NCBI GenBank assembly: GCA_046160625.1 | Contig: JBJXGZ010000111.1 | Span: 10,328 to 74,327, forward strand | DNA from: M3007 sp046160625 | GTDB taxonomy: Bacteria > Bacteroidota > Bacteroidia > Chitinophagales > Saprospiraceae | Reading direction: 5' to 3' | DNA length: 64,000 nt | In this document: piece by piece, positions 32,876 to 43,166 of the stretch | How the letters are laid out: every line of letters begins with the position of its first letter | Position numbering within the stretch: the first letter of the stretch is position 1 | The notes under the pieces: model-generated | The model's input: only the letters and a program-made list of their open reading frames with translations | Told to the model about the DNA's origin: nothing | The model's database searches: none | Translations under genes and position numbers: made by a program

Positions 32876-34276
32876 ATGAAACGAATCTGGACTTATTTAT
32901 CCAGCGCCAAATTTCTGATTGCCCTCTTTTTTTTGATCGGATTGGAAAACATCCTTTTACCGCCGTTTGACAATCATGGTTGGCGACAGACATTGACTTT
33001 GAGCATCGCAGAAAATTTTTTGGATTACCCTAATATCTTTTACCCAAGGATGGATATTGGGAATGAAACCGAAGGGATTATTGCTTGTGAATTCCCGATA
33101 TTGAATTATTTAATCACTATTTGCTTCAAGATTTTCGGGGTAAATTTTTGGTCAGGTCGCTTGGTCAATTGGACGGTAACCTGCATTGGCCTTTGGTTTT
33201 TTTATGATCTTGTCAAAAAAACCTTGAATCCGCGTGCGGCTTTATTTGCATTGCTTGCAATAATGGGGTCTATCGTTATGGAGTATGCAAGAAAAAGCAT
33301 GCCTGACACTTTTGCCCTTTCGCTTAGTGTTGCAGGCGCCTGGTTTCTGTGGAATTATCTGGAAAATCAATCAAGGAAATACCTTCTGATTGGCTTTTTC
33401 TTGACCACACTGGGCATTTTGAGCAAAATTCCTTTTCTCGTGATGCTCACTTTTTTGGTCATTCCATTTTTGGATAAGCAAATTGATTTAAAAGCCAAGC
33501 GCATCGTCACAGTAACCCTTGGCCTTACCATGGCTTGTGTTGGCTGGTGGTATTTTTACTGGATGCCTTTTTTGATCCAACAATATGGGAATCAACTCAT
33601 CTGGCCAGTTTCTTTTGAAGAGGGTTGGCGCATTGTTATAGAGCAACACGCTTCGGAATCTTGGCATTCACTAGTCCATTCACCTTTCCAATATAAAATA
33701 CCTTTTTTAATTTCTATAATGGGAATGGGTTTAGTTCTGACTGGCGAAAATTCTAAATTAAAATGGTTTACGCTTTTGTATGTTTTGCTATACTTTGCTT
33801 TTGCCCTGAAGACTGGCATTGTTTTTCCAACCCATGAGTATTATATTATTCCGCTTGTTCCTTTGCTCGCACTGTTTTTCGGGCATTTTTTTGATCGGCT
33901 TCAATGGAAGCAAGTGTATTCCGTGTCGCTTGTTATTTTGTTATTGGCGCCTAGTTATATTTATAACAAAAAGCGATCTTTTTCGCCTGTGCCTAACAGA
34001 GCCTATCTCATGACGCTGAGCGATATAATGGACAAGTACACCAAGCCTACAGATAAGATCATGGTGAACGACGGTTCTTACAGCCCAACCTTGATGTATT
34101 GGGCAAAACGAAAAGGTTGGACCGTCAACCAGGACGTGCCGGCCAAGTCAACCTGGATGCCTGCTTTTCAAAAACAGGGATTGAAATATATTCTGATGGA
34201 CCGGCATTCATCTGACGAGGCGCTCCCTTACAAGCTTTTGTACGAAGACGAGCATTTTAGGCTGTATGAATTATGA
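32876..34276 (+). CDS. GT39-like polytopic glycosyltransferase
   Basis: 466 residues with about 10-11 hydrophobic segments. The first loop, after the first helix, has LPPFDNHGWRQTLTLSIAEN, resembling the DxD-poor GT39/ArnT-like acceptor loop. The LSKIPFLVMLTF and YYIIPLVPLLALFFGHFF blocks are typical of dolichyl-/polyprenyl-phosphate sugar mannosyltransferase-like proteins. The short soluble tail after residue ~370 includes KIMVNDGSYSPTLMYWAKRKG. The sugar and acceptor are unknown; cell-surface glycan or protein glycosylation is likely. It ends 12 bp before the convergent patatin gene. Confidence 0.75.
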   Translation: MKRIWTYLSSAKFLIALFFLIGLENILLPPFDNHGWRQTLTLSIAENFLDYPNIFYPRMDIGNETEGIIACEFPILNYLITICFKIFGVNFWSGRLVNWTVTCIGLWFFYDLVKKTLNPRAALFALLAIMGSIVMEYARKSMPDTFALSLSVAGAWFLWNYLENQSRKYLLIGFFLTTLGILSKIPFLVMLTFLVIPFLDKQIDLKAKRIVTVTLGLTMACVGWWYFYWMPFLIQQYGNQLIWPVSFEEGWRIVIEQHASESWHSLVHSPFQYKIPFLISIMGMGLVLTGENSKLKWFTLLYVLLYFAFALKTGIVFPTHEYYIIPLVPLLALFFGHFFDRLQWKQVYSVSLVILLLAPSYIYNKKRSFSPVPNRAYLMTLSDIMDKYTKPTDKIMVNDGSYSPTLMYWAKRKGWTVNQDVPAKSTWMPAFQKQGLKYILMDRHSSDEALPYKLLYEDEHFRLYEL

Positions 34277-34288
34277 GAACGACCTTGA

Positions 34289-36892
34289 TCAATGCGCAGT
34301 GTAATGTACCAAATAACACAACCTGTCCTGTACTCGCTCCTTTGCGCGAACCATAATGCTATTCATTTCGTACCGACTCAGCCAGCGAGACATTATGATC
34401 GGATCGCTGGGCTTTCTTGAATATTTTTTGTCGTTATCAAAATCATTCTTCAGCAACAGGGGGAATTCCACCACATGCTCTGCCCCAAAATCCATTTTTG
34501 TTTTGTGGTAAATATAGTCCGTGTGACCACCAAAAGGGGTTTGTAAAAGCGCGGTGATGGGGTCTAAGAATTGCATGGTACGGTCCTGCTGTGGGTTTTG
34601 ATAATGATCCAGATGCTCGGTGTTGTAAATGAGCACGAGCTTAAAGCTGACTTTTTGTAGCAAAGACACAAATGCCTCCCGTTGAGCCAAAACAGGGAAA
34701 AGTTTTGCCAAAACAACAGTGTCGGGCGATTTATGAATAACGCCCAAGGCCGCACGGATTTCGTACAAAGTGGTCAGCCCCATGTTTTCATACACTCCGC
34801 CATCCATAAAGGTGCCCACCTCTTCGCCCATGTGGACGGTAGAATTCACAAATGGAAAGAGTTCGCTCAGACTCGCCACCTCGCCCAGGCTTAGCCTCAT
34901 TTTGGCTTTACAGGTACGATCTTTATCTCCAATTATGTCCAGTAGACCGGGATTGCCGGGGAATTTCGGCCCTTGCGATTCCGTTTTAGTGTTCAACAGC
35001 ACGGGGCTGGACACACCCCTCCGACCTTCTTCCACACGGCAAGTATTTGGAAAAAACAAAGGCAAGCCAATACGCGGCTCCGGTTTATTCCCTAGGTAAT
35101 AAAGACTCAGGAAGTCGGTTTCTTTTAGATATAAAGGGTTCAAATCCTTAAATTTTTTATGCTTTACATAAAGATCCCGTAGCGCACAACGCACAGCATC
35201 GCTTTCCTCGTCCTGATGGCGGTCTGTTCGGCTGTATTTATCTGGAAAAAGCCAGGAAAAAAGGATGTTTTGCTGAAATCCATCGAAAAAAAACAGACCA
35301 GCCAGGGAGGTACTTATGTAATTGCGCTTGAAAATCCGGCCTATATAGCGTTTTCTGAAAGTGCCGTCTTCATATAGCGCTTCAGGTTTAATATTTAAAT
35401 TGCGGGCATTGTCCCACCAAGCCAGGGTGGAGGCCGTACCGATGGAGCCCCCCGATACACCACTGATGGCAAAGCATTGTTGTTGGAATTTCCCGTTCAT
35501 AGTGCTGTCCAGTTCCGTAAGCACCGCCGAAGTCCAGGCGCCGGCACGCGAGCCGCCACCTTCTGTCGCCACGAGGTAAATTTGATTGCTCAACGAGTCT
35601 GCAAATAACTTTTGATCCATTCGTTCTTTAAACCAGTGCAGGAAATAGGTTTCCAAAGAGGCACGTTCCATATGGTTAGATTGGGGTGGCGCCTTGTATT
35701 TAATTTCATAGTGTTTTTGTGGACCAAACCAAACCAGCAGGGTCAAGGTACCAATCAACAAGTAAAACCTCGATGGCAACATATTGTACGTGAGCCAATC
35801 AATGGCAATGTAATACGCAACGGCAATGAAAATTATCATCGCGATGGGAAACACGACAATACTAAAATTTTCAGATGTTGTAATCCATTTAAAATTTAGG
35901 AGCATCAAACCCAAACCCGAGCACAAGTAAGAGGTCCACATCAGGCCGTCATAGGTTTTTTTAAACCGTTTGGCAGCTTTCAGCCCAATTTCTGCGCCCT
36001 CTGCTATCAAGTTGGCAGACTTGACCATACATTCGCTAAATCCATTCAACACGAATGTCAACAAAGTTGGTGGGAGGAACACTAATAGTATGACAGACAA
36101 GCTTTTAACAACCCCACCTAGTTCGTTGTAGAACCAAAAAAGCAATAACAAGACGATAATACTGATGCCCATTAAAATAAGGTTTCGCCATAGCATTCCC
36201 TGGTTTGTTTCTAGGGGCGCGTCGTGGCGGGGATGTGGCTTCAGGAAGAAAATAAGTATTAAAAAAAGGAAAGAAGTGGCAAGCAGCACCAGAAGGGGGT
36301 AGGAGTTTAGCACCCATGCTATCATATTTAGCAGTGTATTGGATTGTGATTCATAGCTCTCCTGCTTGACAATTGACTGAGCCAGTCCGGCTCCTGCCAA
36401 CAACAAGGGTATGGCCGCCGTAGTAGAAACGCGCCAAACATTGCCCGACTTTTGATAATAATCCTGGTATTTATCTTTTTCAATTTTACCAAATACCGAT
36501 TCGAGCCACGTGGTTCGCTTCGGTTTGTGCCAAAAGACATAGCACAGCCAAAAAATCATAAACCCGTTGCCCACGAATGCAAGCATAAAAGTGAGAAAGT
36601 TGTCCGGCCCCTTCACGATATCTATCGCAAAAGCAGAAAAAAAATGCTGCACTTTGTCTACTCCAGAAATGAGGAAGACCAAGAGGAAACAAAAAATGAT
36701 TTCTTTCTGATGCCATAGGTAATACTCGAATAGCCGCTTACGGCTATCCTGTTCGCCACGGTAAAGTTGGCCAAGCCAAGTCCAGGTTTCACGGACATTG
36801 AGGGCGCTGCGTTCAAGGAAAGCAAAGGCGGCAGTAAAAAATATAGCAAAGAAATTTTGGAGGGCAAGAAGTAAACTTTGGAGCAATTTCAT
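34289..36892 (-). CDS. Patatin-like phospholipase with polytopic membrane N-terminus
   Basis: 867 residues from the ATG at 36892 (MKLLQSLLLALQNFFAIFF); the 53-residue extension to 37051 is unsupported. The first ~400 residues hold about nine membrane segments. The C-terminal patatin domain shows the oxyanion glycine loop EGGGSRAGAW (about residue 442), the nucleophile elbow SGVSGGS (about 479) and the catalytic Asp in FMDGGVYENMGL (about 697). Patatins hydrolyse acyl esters of phospholipids. Membrane-embedded patatins of this size are uncommon compared with soluble or PlpD-type secreted ones. The ends suggest the active domain faces one side of a bacterial membrane, but orientation is not predictable here. 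Confidence 0.85.
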   Translation of the reverse strand: MKLLQSLLLALQNFFAIFFTAAFAFLERSALNVRETWTWLGQLYRGEQDSRKRLFEYYLWHQKEIIFCFLLVFLISGVDKVQHFFSAFAIDIVKGPDNFLTFMLAFVGNGFMIFWLCYVFWHKPKRTTWLESVFGKIEKDKYQDYYQKSGNVWRVSTTAAIPLLLAGAGLAQSIVKQESYESQSNTLLNMIAWVLNSYPLLVLLATSFLFLILIFFLKPHPRHDAPLETNQGMLWRNLILMGISIIVLLLLFWFYNELGGVVKSLSVILLVFLPPTLLTFVLNGFSECMVKSANLIAEGAEIGLKAAKRFKKTYDGLMWTSYLCSGLGLMLLNFKWITTSENFSIVVFPIAMIIFIAVAYYIAIDWLTYNMLPSRFYLLIGTLTLLVWFGPQKHYEIKYKAPPQSNHMERASLETYFLHWFKERMDQKLFADSLSNQIYLVATEGGGSRAGAWTSAVLTELDSTMNGKFQQQCFAISGVSGGSIGTASTLAWWDNARNLNIKPEALYEDGTFRKRYIGRIFKRNYISTSLAGLFFFDGFQQNILFSWLFPDKYSRTDRHQDEESDAVRCALRDLYVKHKKFKDLNPLYLKETDFLSLYYLGNKPEPRIGLPLFFPNTCRVEEGRRGVSSPVLLNTKTESQGPKFPGNPGLLDIIGDKDRTCKAKMRLSLGEVASLSELFPFVNSTVHMGEEVGTFMDGGVYENMGLTTLYEIRAALGVIHKSPDTVVLAKLFPVLAQREAFVSLLQKVSFKLVLIYNTEHLDHYQNPQQDRTMQFLDPITALLQTPFGGHTDYIYHKTKMDFGAEHVVEFPLLLKNDFDNDKKYSRKPSDPIIMSRWLSRYEMNSIMVRAKERVQDRLCYLVHYTAH

Positions 36893-37063
36893 GGTGGGGA
36901 ATAGGTTAATTGAAATATAAGGTTTGGTATTGGTCTCAAACGTACAATCATAATTCAATAAATAGTATGTGTGTGCGTAAAAAAAGAAATATTCACGACA
37001 AATTCGGAACAGGAGCATAGTATTTGCCCTACATTGGCGGACACAAAACACTACTCACCGCCC

Positions 37064-40000
37064 ATGAATCTCGCCAAACGTTCTCTCCTGCCGCTGCTTT
37101 TCAGCGCCCTCTCATGTTTGCTTCCCGCGCAAAACATTGTAATTTCTTACTTCCAAAGCGACACGCTTTACGTCTGCAATACCGACACATTAACCGTGAC
37201 GGTGCAGAACAACCATGCAGTATTGCTGAGCGGAGCATCGGTGACCATTAATCTTCCGACCGGACTGACTTATGTGTCTGGAACGGTGTTGGGGGCCAGC
37301 GAACAAAATATTTTTAATCTTTCTGCGCCCATTTTTGGACTTCTTGATATTCCAGCCAATCAATCTGTGGTTGTAAAATTTGTAGTCAAAGCAGATTGTG
37401 ATGCCGCAGCTTTGCTGAACTCCGGGCAATTATTCGTTGCAAATATTTTAGTCAGCTCGACACTTGGAAATGCGCAGGCGAATAGCTCATCCATTAAAGT
37501 ACAAACGGGTGCACTCCTGATCCAAAACGTGAACCCTTCCATACTCATGGGCGAAAAAGGCGATACGGTGTTGCGCACCATTTGTGTAGAGAATACCCGA
37601 CTTGGAAAAATCAGCAACTTCTTTTTTGAAGATAGCCACCTGGCGGGCTTTGATGCCTTGGTAACCGGGGCGAGCAGTCAATCCAATAGCCCCAATTTTT
37701 TTTCAGCGGAATTCGATGGTAGTTTTTTTGAAACGATTGGAAATGGAGATGTCTGGCTCGATCAAGATGAATCTGTTTGCTTTACAGAGCAAATTATCAT
37801 CAATGATTGCGGGACCCCCGCCTTTACCAACCCTTCGATTCTTCGGGTGGGCTGGGGCTGTGGCGGAGAAGTTTGCAGTTACGACAGCATAATGGCTTTT
37901 GTTGAAATCAAAACTTCGACCAACATTCCCAATTTGGTATTTGAACAAATTTGGGCACCGCCAACGGATTACTGTGGCAATACGCCAACAATAATGGGAT
38001 TCAAAATCAAAAACATAGGCCGTGCAGATGCAAAAGACATCTTCTTTAATCCCCAGCTCACCGAGGGGTTGACCTTGGCAGGCATGATCCCCAATTCGTT
38101 TCGAATAGAACACAGCAGCGGCACCAGCGCTATTTCACCCAGTGTTGCTCAAACCAGCTTTCTACCCGCATGCAATTTCTTTGCCTTCTACGAAGCATCC
38201 TTTAAAATACCGATTATCACAGCAAATGATTCCTTGAATTTTCTGTTCGATGTCGTTACCTGTTTGGAACAATGCGATCAGGTACAACCCGAATTCCTGG
38301 CAAATTATTATTACAAAAAGGATTGCCCGCCGCAAGGATTTGTGTCAGGCAACATTGCGATTCTTCCAGAAGAAAGGTATTTTGTACTTGGTGATGTAAA
38401 GTCGGCTATTGGCACTTGCTTGGAAAGCGGGCAGAGTTATCCGTTTTTATATGAGGCAGCGGGAAAATACCTCCAGGAAGACGGGTTTTGGCATTTAGAA
38501 CTTGATTTGCCACTTGGAATAACGCTGGACAGTTCCTGTGGGACACTGCTCGGCAATAGTCCTCCTGTGCTTATTGAAACAACTTCACTGCCGGATGGGG
38601 GACAAAATGTTCACCTCGCATGGGCAACTCCGTTTGCGCTGGATTCCCTGGCAATGAACTTTTGCCTGCGCTATCTGTGTGACACCAATATTGTTTGCGA
38701 AGACCTTCCACAATCGCCGGATGGCGGGGTTATCTACACGGACTATTGCTGTTTTTTGCAAATGAGGGACGCTAGCTACTGGTCGCCTGCTTTAAACACG
38801 CTTCGGGCTTGTGCCATCAACGAATGCGACGAGCGCTTTTTGGCAGTGGTTCTCAGCTGCGGCCCTCAGGATCCCAACCCACCAGGTGACACAAGTGGCC
38901 AGGATCCGAATTACCCTATCCCTGGTTTGCGCGATTGGTGGGATGTTTACCGACTCAATCTGGGCTTCCAGGATGACAATGATGACCGCAAGGCCGATTC
39001 TCCCTTATTGGCAACCGCTGCACTTGCGCGCCGCGACCGTTTTTTGGCGGGCGACACACTTCGTGTTGAATATTGTGGTGTAATGGATTCGGCGGTATTG
39101 GTTGATACAATTTCTCGTGCGATATGGCATGAAATCACTGGTGGGGATATGGGCACGAACGACAACGATTTGTTCGCGACTATAAGTGCCCAAAATGGCT
39201 TTGCCGATTCGAGCAAGGTACGATGGATTGGAACCATTGTTAGGGTTCGCTACAGTGATGGAACAGAGGCCAGTTGTTCCTGGGATGGCTTGAAATACGT
39301 TAATGACAAAAATTATTTCCAGGTAGTCAATCCGAATGCTTTTCCCCCGGAGCCAATTGATGACATTGCCACGGAGAAATTCTACTTTTTGTACTCTTTG
39401 CCGCAAATGTTTGCGGATGGTTGTCTCCCCAAACCTGTACTTGGATTAGGTGATTCGATCTTCATTTTTACGGATTTCAAACTGGATGCCAATTTTAAAC
39501 CAAGTTCAACCAATAATCCAGACCCGCCTTTGGTGGGCTTTCGGACGGCAACCAGCGCGGGTGGATTACTTTATGCCTGGGATTTTCAAGCTCGCAAAAA
39601 ACTCCAGTATTCTGGATGGCGGAAATCGATTGCGCCCAATACCCACAACATCAAGGCTTGCGAGAACTCCCTGGAAGTCAAGAAATTCCGCTATTCCATG
39701 CGCATTGCCCGCGAGAATATGTTCCCTTTCGAGCTGCGTCCGCTCGCCTGGATTTCAGACTATAGACAAACCTTGCTGCCAGGACTCGAACTTTCCTCGG
39801 CTAAACTGGAATACCTCACACTGCAGGACAGTGTGCCGTTTCTTACCAACTTGATTTTGCCCTTTGCTCAGTCGCCTGGATTTTTGGAGCTTGATTTTGG
39901 ACCCGCCTTTACTGCGCCAGTGGACGAAGGATTCAACCTCCGCAGCAATTTGATCTTTAAGCCCAACTGCCATTTCAATATCCCCGATACTTCTAAACAA

Positions 40001-42985
40001 TATATCGAAACAAGTTTTGTCGGCTGCTTGAATGGCGAGCAGATGACAGCATTGGATTCAATCAAAAACGCAATTGGCTTCTTTTCCAGTGTACCAAAAC
40101 TTAAAATTCAAACAGGCGACAGTGTAGTTTACACACCAACGCGGCAATTTGAAATTGACTTTGATTTGAAGAATGTATTGGTATCAACTGCAACTGCCGC
40201 CTGGGTCGCTGTTGTGTCACCTTCTGGCCAAGCCAGCGATTTTGAATTGTTTCAAATGCCTCAAAATCAGACTGTTGCCGGAGCAAATGGCTTTTTCAAT
40301 CTGGGTGCAATCATTGGTTTCACCCAGCGCAGTTTTCGATTGACAGGGCAAAATATTTCCTGTGAATCAGACTCACTGCTTCTGATTTTCGGTTGGGCTT
40401 GCTCACCCATTTCGAGCCTGGCGGATGCTGATTGTGGGCGCGACACTTTTTTAATCGAGCTCCATCTCGAACGGCCTGAATTGGAATTAGATGTATTGTT
40501 AGAACCCGCATCACTTACACTTTGCGATACCTCGGATTGGTTTGAATTTGAAGTCTTTAACGCCAAAATCGGGTACGCATATAACCTTGAAGCATCCGTA
40601 AAATTGCCACAGGGCCTGCGTATTGTACCTGGCACTTGTCAAATTTCCTACCCGGAAGGTACTCCCTGGGCAACTATTGCTGACCCAACACTTCTGCCTG
40701 GCAATCTTTTCCAATGGGGGCTGGACAGTATTCTGCCTGTAATTGCCAGCAACGGGTTGCCTGGCGTGAGCCTTAATCCACAAAACGCTTTTCATATCCG
40801 GTTCAAAACCATTGCAGAATGCGGGTTTGTGTCGAATACACCAATCATTTACGGTACCTCAGGTCTGGAGCCTTGCGGCCGGCAAACCAATGTGCTGAAC
40901 ATACCTGGCGACCCGCTTATCATTAATGGAATTAATCCTACCTATGGGGTTCAAGTCGGTATCCAGCCGACTGGAACTATCGAAGAGGCATGTGGCACAC
41001 CACAGGAATACACTGTGATTTTGAACTTGTTAGGCACGCCTTCAGTTGGGGATAGTGTATATGTTTTGTTGCCACAGGGTGTTTCAGTTATTATCAATTC
41101 CTACTCGCCTGGCCTCAATGCGCCGCCTGGTCCAATTATGGTGAATCCGACAGGCTTCCAACTGCCTTTGCCGATCTTGCAGGGCGGTGGGCCGGTTGAG
41201 TTTAGTTTCTTTGTACAATACGGGGCGGATGCAGGCTGCAATGACCAAATTATGTTGGTGCAAACCCGGGTACGCACAACTGCGTTTTGTCAAAGCCTTG
41301 GCGCGCCCTGCGACATTTATATTTCTACAGGTGAGGCTAGCATGAACATCAATCCGCCCCACCCACAACTCCTGATGACCCATGCCAATTTGTCCATTGT
41401 AAACGGTCAAGTGAATGCTGCCCTGTTCGTTAAAAATATTGGGACGAACGATGTAGATGGCGTAATTGCAATGGTTTATAAAGATGTGGATGGAAACGGC
41501 ACTGTATCGGTGAACGATGTGCTGCTGGCTATCCTTCAGAATTTTATCACATTCGGCCCTGGCGTTTACGCCTTACTATCAGGAGTTATACCCGGCCTGG
41601 ATTCTACCCAACTTTGCGACTTGCTGTTTGTACTTCCCGCAGCAGAAAACTGTGTCTGCGAAGATCAGGTTTTGTCATTTGAAAATTTGAATCTGGAGCA
41701 TACCGCATTGATTTACTGCACGTTACAGGATGTCACACTCGGCGTTCCTGAACAAGCGGGGAATACTTATCAGTGGCAACCCTCTGCCGGAGTTGCTTGT
41801 GCCACCTGCGCTAACACGGTTTTCACACCCGACCCAGGCACCCCGGCAAATACGCCTCAAACCTTGACCTTGATAGAAAGCTCCAGTGGCTGTACCGTAA
41901 CCCACCTGTTTGAAATAACATTTGGTGCAGCCTCCGCAGTAATCAACGGGAATGCCGTGATTTGTGAAGGAATGCCAACTACCCTGGTAGCCACACCTGC
42001 TGGAACCGGGTACTTCTGGCAAGGGCCGGGCATTCAAAATCCTGCACTTCAGTCGCAAACCGTTCAGATTTCAAGCAATAGTATATACACCGTTACCATC
42101 ACATTTGCAAATGACTGCACGGCTACTGATTCACTTGAATTACAAATAATAAATCGTGACACCACAATACTTGCCGGATTGACTACTTGTGTGGGTGAAC
42201 CCGTGGATGTCCTGGGAACCATGACCGCCATACAAGGCAACTATTCCATCGTTTTGGAAAATGTAAACGGCTGCGACAGCACGATTTTTCAAACATTGAC
42301 AGTATTACCCGAGCCAATGACGGAAGAAGAGCGTGTGTTTTGTGCTGGGGATTCGCTCCTGGTTTTCGATAGTTTGTTCACAGAAAGCGGAACACTAACC
42401 TTAATATCTCTCGCTTTCAACGGTTGCGACAGCACACATCTTGTGACCGTGATTGAGAAAGATCCTCCTGTAATTGTGCCATTGGACACAATATTTGGGA
42501 CTTACGGACAAATCATAACGCTCACTGGGCCAAACGGTTATGTCACTTATATTTGGGAGCCAAGCCCTACCCCACCCTGTGCAAATTGCCCCAGCGTTAC
42601 TTATCTTTTGGACTCCTCGGGATATCAGGAATATCGCTTGAGTTTGACCGATGCTGATGGTTGCCCCGCTGAATTGGTCTTCCGGGTCGTAGTGTTCCCG
42701 CCATGTTCGGCAGACAGCCTGCACATTCCCAATGCTTTTACACCCAATGATGATGGTAAAAACGACGTGTTCCGCGTAGTGAAACACGAGGGGGCAGAAG
42801 TAGTGAGCAGTCTGGAGATTTATGACCGTTGGGGCGAGAAAGTGTATGAAAATCAAGGGGATGCCTTTTGGGATGGTACGATTGACGGCAAGCCTGCGCC
42901 TTCAGATGTGTACGTTTATATCGTGAAGGTGACCTGTGGTGAGTTGATTGGAAAGCGGGTGGGCGATGTGACGTTGTTGCGGTAA
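37064..42985 (+). CDS. Giant secreted repeat protein with type IX type B sorting tail
   Basis: 1973 residues from the ATG at 37064, giving a signal peptide (MNLAKRSLLPLLFSALSCLL). The upstream start at 36971 would hide it. The body is beta-rich and Cys-containing, with DUF11-like early modules (DTLTVTVQNNHAVLLSGASV), Pro/Asp linkers (PGDTSGQDPNYP) and late Ig-like modules with recurring NGCDSTIFQT and GCDSTHLVT patterns. The last ~85 residues are a CHU_C/TIGR04131-type domain (IPNAFTPNDDGKNDVFRV, then YDRWGEKVYE), which targets the type IX secretion system. It is likely an adhesin or surface filament. There is no adjacent PorP/SprF-type membrane partner, which type B cargo often has. Confidence 0.9.
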   Translation: MNLAKRSLLPLLFSALSCLLPAQNIVISYFQSDTLYVCNTDTLTVTVQNNHAVLLSGASVTINLPTGLTYVSGTVLGASEQNIFNLSAPIFGLLDIPANQSVVVKFVVKADCDAAALLNSGQLFVANILVSSTLGNAQANSSSIKVQTGALLIQNVNPSILMGEKGDTVLRTICVENTRLGKISNFFFEDSHLAGFDALVTGASSQSNSPNFFSAEFDGSFFETIGNGDVWLDQDESVCFTEQIIINDCGTPAFTNPSILRVGWGCGGEVCSYDSIMAFVEIKTSTNIPNLVFEQIWAPPTDYCGNTPTIMGFKIKNIGRADAKDIFFNPQLTEGLTLAGMIPNSFRIEHSSGTSAISPSVAQTSFLPACNFFAFYEASFKIPIITANDSLNFLFDVVTCLEQCDQVQPEFLANYYYKKDCPPQGFVSGNIAILPEERYFVLGDVKSAIGTCLESGQSYPFLYEAAGKYLQEDGFWHLELDLPLGITLDSSCGTLLGNSPPVLIETTSLPDGGQNVHLAWATPFALDSLAMNFCLRYLCDTNIVCEDLPQSPDGGVIYTDYCCFLQMRDASYWSPALNTLRACAINECDERFLAVVLSCGPQDPNPPGDTSGQDPNYPIPGLRDWWDVYRLNLGFQDDNDDRKADSPLLATAALARRDRFLAGDTLRVEYCGVMDSAVLVDTISRAIWHEITGGDMGTNDNDLFATISAQNGFADSSKVRWIGTIVRVRYSDGTEASCSWDGLKYVNDKNYFQVVNPNAFPPEPIDDIATEKFYFLYSLPQMFADGCLPKPVLGLGDSIFIFTDFKLDANFKPSSTNNPDPPLVGFRTATSAGGLLYAWDFQARKKLQYSGWRKSIAPNTHNIKACENSLEVKKFRYSMRIARENMFPFELRPLAWISDYRQTLLPGLELSSAKLEYLTLQDSVPFLTNLILPFAQSPGFLELDFGPAFTAPVDEGFNLRSNLIFKPNCHFNIPDTSKQYIETSFVGCLNGEQMTALDSIKNAIGFFSSVPKLKIQTGDSVVYTPTRQFEIDFDLKNVLVSTATAAWVAVVSPSGQASDFELFQMPQNQTVAGANGFFNLGAIIGFTQRSFRLTGQNISCESDSLLLIFGWACSPISSLADADCGRDTFLIELHLERPELELDVLLEPASLTLCDTSDWFEFEVFNAKIGYAYNLEASVKLPQGLRIVPGTCQISYPEGTPWATIADPTLLPGNLFQWGLDSILPVIASNGLPGVSLNPQNAFHIRFKTIAECGFVSNTPIIYGTSGLEPCGRQTNVLNIPGDPLIINGINPTYGVQVGIQPTGTIEEACGTPQEYTVILNLLGTPSVGDSVYVLLPQGVSVIINSYSPGLNAPPGPIMVNPTGFQLPLPILQGGGPVEFSFFVQYGADAGCNDQIMLVQTRVRTTAFCQSLGAPCDIYISTGEASMNINPPHPQLLMTHANLSIVNGQVNAALFVKNIGTNDVDGVIAMVYKDVDGNGTVSVNDVLLAILQNFITFGPGVYALLSGVIPGLDSTQLCDLLFVLPAAENCVCEDQVLSFENLNLEHTALIYCTLQDVTLGVPEQAGNTYQWQPSAGVACATCANTVFTPDPGTPANTPQTLTLIESSSGCTVTHLFEITFGAASAVINGNAVICEGMPTTLVATPAGTGYFWQGPGIQNPALQSQTVQISSNSIYTVTITFANDCTATDSLELQIINRDTTILAGLTTCVGEPVDVLGTMTAIQGNYSIVLENVNGCDSTIFQTLTVLPEPMTEEERVFCAGDSLLVFDSLFTESGTLTLISLAFNGCDSTHLVTVIEKDPPVIVPLDTIFGTYGQIITLTGPNGYVTYIWEPSPTPPCANCPSVTYLLDSSGYQEYRLSLTDADGCPAELVFRVVVFPPCSADSLHIPNAFTPNDDGKNDVFRVVKHEGAEVVSSLEIYDRWGEKVYENQGDAFWDGTIDGKPAPSDVYVYIVKVTCGELIGKRVGDVTLLR

Positions 42986-42986
42986 T

Positions 42987-43037
42987 GCCAAAGATTGTCT
43001 GCCCTATGAGCTGAGCGTAGTGCAGACAATCTTTGGC
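42987..43037. terminator. Hairpin H8 between convergent genes
   Basis: Perfect 16-bp stem (42987-43002/43022-43037) with a 19-nt loop. It starts immediately after the TAA of the giant type IX protein and is followed by an AT-rich stretch. Likely a terminator for that gene; the convergent AsmA-like gene ends ~130 bp further on. Confidence 0.7.
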
Positions 43038-43166
43038 CATCAGGATTGGCTAATGCTTTATTAACCTTTAAAGAAAAAGAGGTGATTGTATCGCAACAAT
43101 ATTTCACGGTGACCTTACCGATTATTGAGGTCAATGAGTATAAGATTGGAACATAACTATTTTTCC

